29,337 bases of DNA. It comes from Acanthamoeba lenticulata. Its lineage: Eukaryota > Discosea > Longamoebia > Acanthamoebidae. The translations under genes and the position numbers were made by a program. Of this stretch, positions 20,850 through 29,337 are shown in pieces. Position 1 is the stretch's first letter. Each line of letters opens with the position of its first letter. Under the pieces are notes generated by a model that ran no database searches, was not told the DNA's origin, and saw only the letters and a list, made by a program, of their open reading frames with translations. The stretch lies in contig NAVB01001143.1 in NCBI GenBank assembly GCA_002179805.1, positions 1 to 29,337 of the forward strand, given 5' to 3'.

Positions 20850-23365
20850 ATGAATTCTCGCTTCGACGACGCCACCGACCTCTCTAAGCCGGCCACGGGT
20901 GAGTTCTTTTTTTTTATTTGCTACTTCTCATCCAATTGTGTCAGGCGATGTAACCACAACACAAGAGCAGTGGTGCGCCGAACAGGTAGCATTCAAGATG
21001 CACTCCCGGGCGACAACGAGCCGCTCGTTGCAGACTACGAGAAGGGCCATGAGTTGCCCGAGACCTCTTTGCAGAAGACGCAAGGGCACGCCACCTCCTC
21101 CCTTTCAATAAAGCCTGTTGCCCCTCTCCCCTTGAAACCCCAACTCATGAAGCTGACGCTCTCTGGGCCATCATCGGGTGGCGTGGCCATCTCTCATCGC
21201 GCAGGTGGGTGCTCGACTTTGCCAACATCCTGAAGACCTTCATTGGGTCCAACTTCCTGGGCATGCCGTACGCCTTCCGTCAGGCCGGCGTCTACGTACG
21301 TCCTTCGCGGCTCCCCCAACCTGACTCGCCACTGCTCGCTCACCGGAGAGGGGGGGGGAGGTGTCCTCAGGGCGGCATCGTGGGCATCCTCATCATCGCG
21401 TGGGTGACCGACCACTGCTGCAAGCTGCTCGTCCACTGCAAGAACCACTTCGAGGACGCCGCGTATGTTCCCCCCCCTCCTTCCTCCGCCTCCCTCCTCG
21501 CTCCTCGCTCCCTCGTGACCATGGGCGCCATATGGGAATAGGGAGATGACCACCTACGGCGACGTGGGCACGCGGGTCATGGGCAAGTGGGGCAAGCTCC
21601 TCGTCGACATCTTCCTTGTCTTCACGCAAACCGGGTTCTGTATCGGATACACCATCTTCATCGCGCGCAACATCGACTCCTTCCTCCCGTCGGCGATACA
21701 GGATCTCCACCTCGTCAGCGTACGCGATGCCTTCTTTAATACAAAAAATAGATAAATAAATAAACAATGTTTTACAAGCTTGGTGTATATTTTGTTGACG
21801 GTTAAAATCAAATAACAGGACGGCGTGAGCGTCGTGTCGGTTGGCATCACGGTGGCGTGCGTGCTACCGCTTTGCTTCGTACGGAAGGTGAAGCAGCTCA
21901 GCGTTTTCAGGTGCGACCGCCTTCTCTCTTTTCGTTTTATTCATTTTTAATTCGTCCATTTTGATCTCTCGACAGTCGTTATTATTTCGTCTTCTCAATT
22001 CTTGGATGGGTGACGGGCTCACGTGTACCCGCTGGTGGGGCGTGTTTCGTGCACCAGTTTGGTCGCCGACGTGACGCTGGTGGTGGGGATGGCCATCGTG
22101 CTCGCCTACGACGACTGCGGGGAGGTCTACAACATGGAGGTGAGCCCCCCCCCTCTAGCCCCCTTGTCCCTTCATCCTCCTCGACTGCATTCGAATGCGG
22201 GACATCAGTTGGAATATGCGTCTTCCTGGCTTTGCCAGCTGCTGCTCACCCTCGCCCTCGTGCTTGTGGTGGTGCTTGATGATGATGATGATGATGGCGA
22301 TGGTGCCCAGGGCATCAACTGGAGCGGCCTCCCGATCTTCTTCGGCCTCGTGACGTCGTCCTTCGAGGGCATCGGCCTCGTACGTGCCCGTCCCCCTTCC
22401 CCCTCCCCCCCCCGGGGAGGTGCACTAGAGAGGGAAGGTGGGCGTCGAAAAGCTCATTTTTGCGGGGCGGGCCGTCCTGTTGTGGTGGTGGTGGTGGCGG
22501 TGGCGGTGCAGGTGGTGCCCGTGGAGCGCACCATGAACAAGGACGCGCTGCGGTACCCGCTGCTGCTCGACATCGTGCTGTGCCTGGTCACGCTCCTGCT
22601 GGGCTCCTTTGGCATCCTGGGCTACCTCACCTACGGCCAGGGCACCAAGGACGTCATCACCCTCAACTTGCCCGGTACGTGCCAGCCCCCAAAGCATCGG
22701 TCGATGGATCCTCTTCATTTCTTTCGACGTCTTATTGACGGACGGTGACGACGTCGACCACGCGAGTGCAGAGGACGCCGTGGCGACGTACGTGGTCAAG
22801 GTGTGCCTGATCATCGCCATCATCTTCACGTACCCGATGCAGCTGTTCCCCGTCACGGAGATCTTTGACTTTGTGTTCCTCAAGCGGTCCAGCGAAAACA
22901 TCTTCGAAGTCAAGGTTCCGCCTCCCGCTCCCCTTCCCCTCCCCCAGCTCCTTGTTCGCGTACGGCCATATGCGCGAGGTGCTGACGGCGGGGATCGTGG
23001 GCGAACTTGTACCTGCAGGGCAACCTGATTCGCGTGGTCTGCTGCCTCTTCACGGCGACCATCGCCTTCTTCGTGCCGTTCTTTGGCCTCATTTCGGGCC
23101 TCATCGGCGCACTCGGGTCCTCGTTCTTGGCGTTCATTCTCCCTGGCACGTCCTCCACGCGTCTTATCTCTTCCCAAAGTGGCGCTCGCGATGGCTGACT
23201 GTTGTGGTGTTCGTTTAATCAGTGGTCTTCCACTTGAAGATCTTCCGCAGCGAGCTGCCTTGGTGGGTGATTGGCAAGGACGTGATCATTCTCATCTTTG
23301 GTACTGTCGCGCTCGTGATCGGCACGATCTTCGCCGTGCGTGACATCATCGACGCCATCATCTGA
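20850..23365 (+). CDS. AAAP-family amino acid transporter (SLC36/SLC38-like)
   Basis: Predicted 431 aa, about 11 membrane helices. Proton- or sodium-coupled amino acid import at the plasma membrane or lysosome is the family role. Exons: 20850-20898, 20986-21052, 21205-21295, 21371-21462, 21542-21719, 21819-21910, 22058-22139, 22311-22379, 22512-22674, 22772-22914, 23019-23145 and 23223-23365. A short acidic cytosolic N-terminus is followed by TM1 with the family signature ANILKTFIGSNFLGMPYAFRQAG. Later helices include GGIVGILIIAWVTDHCCKLL, FLVFTQTGFCIGYTIFI, FFGLVTSSFEGIGLV (canonical TM6 FEG motif), GILGYLTYG, FTYPMQLFPV and GALGSSFLAFILP. The intron after 23145 appears to use a GC donor. 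The exon 2 donor at 21053 was chosen because it restores phase and is less certain. The two best-supported termini are the ATG at 20850 and TGA at 23363-23365. Confidence 0.92.
22278..22296. repeat. GAT trinucleotide tract
   Basis: About six GAT units in the transporter intron 22140-22310, close to its acceptor. Non-coding. Confidence 0.75.
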
Positions 23366-23887
23366 AACACATAAAGTCAAGCTGCAACATTCCGGATTTG
23401 TGGCGTGAAAAAAACAATTTACCGTAGTCGACAAATAGTAAGATTTGGCGATCCCATAATCGAGGCGAACAGGAGCGAGTACAAGTTGTGCGCGCAGGGA
23501 TCATGGCAAGCATACGTACCTTGCTGGAAGAGTCTGCGATCAAGCAGGCGGCCTCTTTAGTTACTACCCCCTTCCATTGCACGTCGGTTGTGCGTGGTAG
23601 TGGCTACTGCTGCCCTACGGGGTGAGCAGACAGCATAATTTGTGGTCGAGTGGATGGTGCGCTCGTCGCCTGTCCACGCCCCCTCCAATACAAAAGAAAA
23701 ACAATCATGTCGCAAAGCCATTTCATACCCCTACATTACGTGAGTATTAATCCATAGACGTTCCTTGTCTCTGCATGATCACCTAAGTTTTACCCGTGTT
23801 TTGCCCACCGTGCACCTAACTTTGCTGAAGTATGTCGTACTCTTTCCCTGGGAACAAGTTTACAGCGCCAAATACGTCATCTATTGT
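23366..23887. other. convergent intergenic spacer
   Basis: Between the transporter stop (23365) and the DUF4139 gene stop (23888). It has lower GC than the flanking exons. An ATAAA-like string follows the transporter stop almost at once (CACATAAAGTC). Minor open frames on both strands lack family motifs. A box-A-like string (GGTCGAGTGG, near 23644) has no box B, so I do not call a tRNA. Confidence 0.5.
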
Positions 23888-26768
23888 TTAGATGTTAATC
23901 TCCTGGCCGAGAGGCCATTCGAGCTGGTATTCGAAGGGCAGCTGGACTTGCTTGCCGGCGTCAAGATCAAGCTTCCATTTGAGGTTGTTGCCCGAGGTAA
24001 GTGCCACGCTCGGGTCAGCCTCCTGTTTGTGTTCACCACCACTCTAAGAGTGAGATCCAGGCCACATAGTACACGGCCTATGGAATCTGCCGATTGGGTA
24101 ACAACGTACGCTGACGGTGGGGCGAAGCAGCCTGACCTTGATCTGGCCATCGTTGGACTTGGGCAGCTGGTCGAACAGGCTCACGTGCACGCTCTTGGCC
24201 TTGGTGTTCTTCACGGTGATCACATGCTTCACCGTCTGCAGATAGTAGTCGCACACACATGACAGCCGCCGATCAGCACGTGTCCAGCCACACCCACAGG
24301 AGGCAACAACCGCTCTCGACGTCGAGCGGAAGAGAGGAGAAAGTAAAGGTGGACCTTGAGGTTGGTCTTGCGGAGGAGGCCCTGCTGGTCGTTGAAGAAC
24401 ACGCCCGGCGGGTACGTCACCTTGATGGCGTCATCGGTGCCCAGGAACAGCGCAAACGACTCGGACGGCGACACAGTCTGCACGAACGTGCGCGTCAGGA
24501 GGAAGGAGTGACGTCAGGCTTTTCCGGCTCATGCGCATGTGCTTCCTTGCTGGTGGAGGAGATATGAAGGGCCGACCTGAATGGAGGACTTGGCCACAAA
24601 GTTGCCGTCCATGAAGACGTTGATGTCGCCGGCGAGGAGCGTGTACTTCTCCGAGTCGTTGATGATGTTGGCCTTGAGGTAGGCGTGGGTCGAGAGACGG
24701 GGGATGGCGACGTAGTTGAACCGCGCCTTCATCTGCAGTATCCTGATGGTCACCTGCAGGTCCGCCACCATGGCCAGACAAACCCCCACGAATGGGGCAA
24801 CGACACGTCGTTGGTCAGTTCATCCCCAAGCCAATCAAGGAAGGGGGGGGGGGCTGGCGGCCGTGCCTTGTGGGGCTTGCCGTCGGAGAGGATGGTGGAG
24901 CGGCGCGGGATCTCGAAGCTGGTAAAGGTGCTGCTCTCCTTGATGTCGGCCGTCATCACCAGGAAATCCGACTTCGTGGCTGCGCGCGTGTCCCGCCATC
25001 AAAAATGAGCGAACGACACACGCCTTTGAGCCGCTCGACAAGCCAAACCGGACACAGCCCCACAGCCCCTCCTGGTCTCCAAGAGGAGGAGTAGGCACGT
25101 GCGCGGGGAGCTGGACAGGACATGTCCGGGGGGGGGGAGAGAGAGGGATAGAGGGCGGGAGAGGCAGGGAAGGAAACGAACCAATGTCCTCAAGCTGGAG
25201 GCCCCTCTCCAGTTGCTCGCACTGCTCGAACTGCTTCTGGAACATCGTGGGCGCCGAGTTCATCCACGGCGAGACGGATTCCCGGGCCTTGCGCGCGTGG
25301 AAATGCGACTGATACCGTCGTCGTCATCATCATTATCCATCCATCGCATCACCCCAATCATCCAATCATCCACCCAGCTCGTCAGCCATCGAAATAGAAA
25401 TAGAAAGAATAATAAGATTTAATAATAAGAGGAAAGGTTCGACGTACAACGAAGCCCACGAACTTGGTGGAGAGGTTCGGCGGCGCACCGCCCACGGAGG
25501 GCTGGGCTGTCGACAGGAACAGCGGAGCCTGCAGAAAGTAAATATATAGTATGATTACTATTTAGGGCCGTCTCATCAACGTGGCCTCTACTGCCCCATC
25601 GCGCCAGCACGCGACATCATCGCCTAAATTCATAATAAGAACGTACGTCGTGCCAGTGGTCGTTGGAGTTGTTGGTGATGATGCCGTAGTAGGTCAGGTT
25701 GAGCCGGTCGTCGTCGCTGTTCACGCGCACGTCGTAGGACGCAACCCAGGAGGCGCCCATCACGACGTAGGACAGCGTCAGCTCCAGCTGCGTGTGTGTC
25801 CCCCCCCCCGGCGTCCCGGCCGCCCACATTCCGGTCCCAGGCGTCAGCTTCAAGAATGCGTCGTTCGGTTCGATGGGGGGGGGGGCATCCGCGGGCTGGA
25901 CGCACGTCGCTCGGGGCCTCGGTGCTGAGGAGGACGGTGACTTCGTGAACCTCCTCGGTGGTACCGGCGGTGAGCGCGCCCAGGCTCCGGTCCGGCCAGC
26001 GTGGTGGCCAAACGGCCCACCCATTCGCTCTCTTTCTGCAGATGTGTGAGGCGCGTGCATCAGCGCCTGCGCTGTTGCTGCGAGGCTGAGGCCAAGCGTA
26101 CGTTGATGCGCTCGAGCGCCTCGACTTCACGCGCGATCAGCTGCTCCAACTGCTCCAGCTCCCTGTGTGCGTGTGCGTGTGTGTGTGTGTGGTTCTCCTT
26201 CTGCTTAGTGCCCTTTTTCCTATTGTGGCGCTACGCGGAGACGCGAACCGCTGGAGGGCGCTGCGCTCGCTGCCATCGTCCTTGTTCTTGGCCTCGAACT
26301 TGGTGTGGTACGACACCTGCAAACGCACACAAATATTTAGTGTAATATTCTTGTGTCCCAAAAAAAACAAAACAAAAACAAAAACAAAAACAAAACATAA
26401 AACAAAAAAAAAAACCGAGGGACCTCGAGGATGATAGCGTCGCCCTTGCTGCCGCTCACGCGCACAGAGTTGCGGTCTGTGCGGGCCGAGAGGCCCGTCA
26501 CGCTCACCTCCGTAGTACCTGTTCGCAGCGCAGAGTAAGGAGGAGGAAGAGGGGAGTCAATGCCGGGCGCTTCATCCTCCTTGAGGCGGGTTCGTGTGAG
26601 GAGAGGGGCAGCACCAGCAGGGAACCCAGCAAGACTGACGGCGCGAGTGACTTCAGCGCGGTCATTGTAAACAGTCACGCCTTTAACCGGACAGGACACC
26701 ACCTCCACCACAACCTTGTTGTTACTTTCGCATGTACCGCCCGCAAGCTCTTCCACGTTGACCTCCAT
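23888..26768 (-). CDS. DUF4140/DUF4139 (MuiA-like) protein
   Basis: Predicted ~508 aa from exons 26768-26615, 26518-26424, 26316-26249, 26162-26102, ~26031-25906, 25787-25647, 25528-25448, 25308-25182, 24979-24867, 24753-24577, 24477-24355, 24235-24110 and 24022-23888. The N-terminal DUF4140 segment has GVTVYNDRAEVTRAVSLAG, PAGTTEVSVTGLS and NSVRVSG. A coiled coil follows (RELEQLEQLIAREVEALERIN). The DUF4139 beta domain runs to the end: LSYVVMGASWVASYDVRV, LTYYGIITNNSNDHWHDV, FEIPRRSTILSDGKPHKVTI, INVFMDGNFVAKSSIQ, VKHVITVKNTKAKSVHVSLFDQLP and WKLDLDAGKQVQLPFEYQLEWP. Related proteins occur in bacteria, fungi and animals (mucoidy inhibitor A-like), and their biochemical role is not established. 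The intron after 24867 appears to use a GC donor. A one-base frame offset near 25985 makes exon 5 uncertain. The start lies 68 bp from the end of the upstream RhoGEF gene. Confidence 0.9.
26360..26414. repeat. CAAAAA/AAAAC simple repeat
   Basis: An A-rich tract with regularly spaced C in the intron 26423-26317 of the DUF4139 gene. On the coding strand it is a T-rich (GTTTTT-like) run directly after the donor. Confidence 0.8.
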
Positions 26769-26836
26769 CTCTTAGGTGTGTGCTTAGTTGTCGTTTGTTG
26801 ACTCAGGCTGCCGCTTGCCTCTTTTTATGTGTTGGC

Positions 26837-29337
26837 TTAAAAAAGTCGTTCGCGGAACGCCTCGAGACCATGAACACCACCGCGTCTGATGGTTGAAGAG
26901 AAAAAGGCGTATTGTTTACATTTTTCTTGTATTTTGGCTTGAGTGCACACCAAGGACCGAGTGAGGGAGTGGAGCGCTACCAGGGCTCTGTGACCGCGCA
27001 CACAAAGCCGTGGGTGAGCGTGGTCAAAGATACAAAAATAATGGCGTTTAAATGAGGGGCGTGCCGTACGAGAAAACAGTTTTCGGATGGCGGACTGCAG
27101 GGCGGTTATCCACTCGCCCTTGACCGCATCACTGCTGCACGCCAGCACGAAACCGTGAAGCGGCGTGTTCACCACCAAGAGCCCCTCCCCATCTGGCCGT
27201 GCCCAACGCGCGTCAGCACAACACGTCGGCGGTGGTGGTGTGATTGTTGAGGCTGGCCGGGCGGGAGCAAAGAGGAGAGTTGGGGAGGGAGGGAGGGGGA
27301 AGTGGGCGTCCGCACAGGTGTCGTCGGGCAGGTCGAGCACCTGCACCTTCCACAGCTCGACGACCTCGCGGATCTCGTACTTGACCTTGCCCGCCGCGCT
27401 GGCCAGGGGCGAGAGCGGGCCCGTTGGCGACGACGGCGGGGTGACGTGTCCGGACACGGACGGAAGCCAGTCCGCCGAGCGCGTCGAGTGGAGCGGACCT
27501 GGTGACGAGGGAGACGACGGCAACGAGGATGAAGAAGATGAAGGAACCGCGTGGAGGCTCAGGCGGCGACCAGATGGCGCCGAGGCGATGCCGGGGAAGG
27601 CGGCCAACAGCCGGTGCAGCGGATTGCCTCCGCTCTCGGCCGCAGCCTCGGCCTGCCCAGCGCCAATGGGGAGAGCCGCGGTGCTGCCGACCATGACGTC
27701 GTCGCCCTTGCACACGCCGCGCCCGCTTCGGCGTCGCTCGCGGAGGCCCGATCGGACACACATGAGCAGCACGTCATTGAACAACAGCAGGTGGAGCTCT
27801 GCCGTCACGATGGTAACAATGATGATAGGGGCGATGATCAGCACTTTGATGAACACATATGTGGGCACACGCCACAAAGATGGGCGCACCTTCCGGCCTG
27901 GTCTTCTTGAGCGGCTTGTTGGGGCAGAAGGTGGAGGTCAGCAGCGTGACGTCGCCCTCCTTGATGAACCGCCGCTTGGCGCTGTCGTGGTGGCGGCGTA
28001 TAAACCAATTGATTGCCCCCCCCCCCGAATTTCCCAAAACCACCACAAACCACCCACGTGACCGCGCGATGGTCAGCCCTTGGCCGAGCGCACGGGCGCG
28101 GATGAGGGCGGAGGCGCCGAACCTAAAGTCAAAGGAGGAAACGCGCCGCCTGTGCTGGCGCGTGCCGGAGGGGACCAGCGTGGAGTGCAGCTGCGCCACG
28201 TACTCGGCGTTCTCGGCGTCTCTGTTCGAGTGTGTGCGCATGTGTGTGTATTTTTGTAGATGCGCCGGTCAGCCGCAAGAGACTTACGGACGACGGCTCG
28301 TGTGGGCTCGTACCGCTTCTGTTCGTTGAGGTGGTGAGTGGCCTGCTTCATCTTGTCCACGGCATTGGCCAGCTCGGCGTAGAGCTTCGTCCCCGCCGTC
28401 GTTTTGCTGCTCGATGATGGGGGAGGGAGGAAGGGAGGGAGGGAGGCACACGCATGTGGATGCACTCATCAGACAAAGCCTTGCGGATTGGGGCGGGTGC
28501 GGTGTGTGTGCCGAACCGAAGGAGCTGGGTGAGGAGCAGCACGTAGCGCGGGATTCGCTGAACGGGCTGGATCAGGAACTAGATCGATTGAAATAAAAGC
28601 TGCATCAGTACCACAGTCGCATTGAATTGGTCTTCTTATTATTTTTTAAAAATATATTTTTTTAAAAATGTAGCGGAGATTGTACCGAGGCCAGGTCCAT
28701 GTAGCCGCATTCGTTCCTCGCTTCGCACTGCACGTGGATGACGTGGCGCGTCAGCGTATGGCCGTGGGCGAAGAGCCGCATGAGCACAGGGTGCGCAGTA
28801 GGTACCTCGGCGATGAACTTGGCCAGAGCGGGGTCGTCGGTCTTGCAGCGCTCGATGCTCTCGATCGCCGCTTGGTAATTGTTGACATACTTGGGGTAAA
28901 TGTCCACAAAACCTGTTCTCCCGAGCCCGCTCGCCACGTCAGCAACCACATGTAGTGCAGTCGCGGAGGAGCACAAGGCTAGACGTACGCGATTTCTTGA
29001 GGAAGAGGTCGCCGAGGCCCTTGCGCCGAAACTCGTCGAGATTGCGGAGGCGCTGGTAGAGCAGGGCGCAGAAGGCGTTGTGGACGAGAAGCAGGTTCTT
29101 GGCCACCACGAAGATGACCTCCAGCTTTTCGCTGCCCAGTCGCGGCGGCGCCGGCGCGGCGGCTGCCGACGCCAAATTGGCCGCCGATTGCGCGCACTGG
29201 GCGGCGCTCTTGCGGAGGAGGAGCGGGCAGTAGAAGACCTCGATCACCACCGCGAGGGCGTGCACGTAGCTCTTCTCGGTCATCAGCATCTCGTTGGCCA
29301 CGTTTAGCCTCGCCCGGAATCGCTTGGCTGCAGCAAA
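26837..29337 (-). CDS. Rho-family guanine nucleotide exchange factor (DH-PH), 5' partial
   Basis: Activates Rho/Rac/Cdc42-type GTPases and so controls actin. The right edge of the window cuts the gene; 532 residues are visible. Exons: 29337-28989, 28912-28806, 28727-28686, 28578-28517, 28406-28314, 28221-28063, 27981-27890, 27798-27316, 27192-27070 and 26925-26837. The DH domain has CR1 (RLNVANEMLMTEKSYVHALA), FVDIYPKYVNNYQAAIESIERC, CGYMDLASF and the diagnostic CR3 LIQPVQRIPRYVLLLTQLLR, ending ATHHLNEQKR. The PH domain follows: FIKEGDVTLL, LHLLLFNDVLLM, then a Ser/Pro-rich insert of about 115 residues, then KVKYEIREVVELWKVQVLDL, GLLVVNTPLHGFVLA and KGEWITALQSAIRKLF. A short basic tail ends RERLF. 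The insert splits the PH beta barrel and probably loops out. Which GTPase is targeted cannot be told. Confidence 0.92.
28641..28669. repeat. AT-only near-palindrome in a RhoGEF intron
   Basis: A 28-bp stretch made only of A and T, with two TTTTTTAAAAA-type halves around ATATAT. It lies in the intron 28685-28579 of the RhoGEF gene. It could form a hairpin in DNA or pre-mRNA, and it stands out against the GC-rich surroundings. Confidence 0.7.

Noticed and set aside
21106..21111. AATAAA near the 5' end of the transporter gene
   Set aside because: It lies inside a predicted intron upstream of all membrane helices, so it is not a plausible functional poly(A) site.
23640..23720. tRNA-like string (GGTCGAGTGG, box A-like)
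   Set aside because: There is no box B (GTTCGANTCC) at the right distance and no acceptor-stem pairing.
1..29337. CRISPR arrays, insertion sequences, retroelements, integrated viral genes
   Set aside because: I saw no regularly spaced direct repeats, transposase, reverse transcriptase, integrase or capsid motifs on either strand.

Overview
This window is nuclear DNA from a GC-rich, intron-dense, gene-dense eukaryote. Every recognisable protein is eukaryotic in architecture. Genes carry up to 16 exons, introns are mostly 50-190 bp, donors are often GTACG or GTATG, and acceptors are usually NCAG. Neighbouring genes alternate strands with very short gaps. The style and gene content fit an amoebozoan, most likely an Acanthamoeba-like amoeba. 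That is an inference from style, since no rRNA or marker gene is present. I rebuilt exons by hand from conserved protein segments, splice motifs and phase arithmetic. Where a complete exon list is given, its lengths sum to a whole number of codons; the RhoGEF is in phase from the window edge to its stop, and one exon of the SMP gene rests on an unlocated acceptor.

Layout, left to right. 38-679 (+): 3' end of an unrecognised charged protein. 1035-5928 (-): ER-anchored lipid-transfer protein with TM, two PH domains, an SMP domain and a long Pro-rich tail (NVJ2/TEX2 type). 5968-7740 (+): uracil-DNA glycosylase with an unusual N-terminal extension, divergent from the SMP gene across only 39 bp. 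7863-11141 (+): OXR1/NCOA7-like LysM-GRAM-TLDc protein. 11411-13112 (-): MGRN1/LOG2-family RING E3 ligase. 13232-15532 (+): secreted glutaminyl cyclase. 16009-18434 (-): ZNF830/CCDC16-like zinc-finger protein. 18664-18969 (+): intronless 101-residue hydrophilic protein. 19105-20592 (-): beta-hydroxyacid dehydrogenase. 20850-23365 (+): AAAP-family amino acid transporter. 23888-26768 (-): DUF4140/DUF4139 protein. 26837-29337 (-): DH-PH RhoGEF, cut by the right edge.

The genes do not form an operon or one pathway. They are a housekeeping neighbourhood: DNA repair (UNG), oxidative-stress protection (OXR1-like), ubiquitin signalling, N-terminal protein modification, RNA/genome maintenance (ZNF830-like), lipid transfer at contact sites, amino acid transport and metabolism, and Rho signalling. 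Four divergent pairs share compact promoters (39, 119, 229 and 257 bp). Convergent pairs are separated by about 270-520 bp. I see no mobile element, rRNA, tRNA, CRISPR array or viral gene.

The points most worth a second look are the UNG N-terminal extension and its GQDPYF motif, three introns that appear to use GC donors with the same GCACG core, an SMP-domain intron with no visible AG acceptor, a one-base frame offset in the DUF4139 gene, a PH domain split by a Ser/Pro insertion in the RhoGEF, and the orphan hydrophilic protein with a possible LEA/seed-maturation-like motif.
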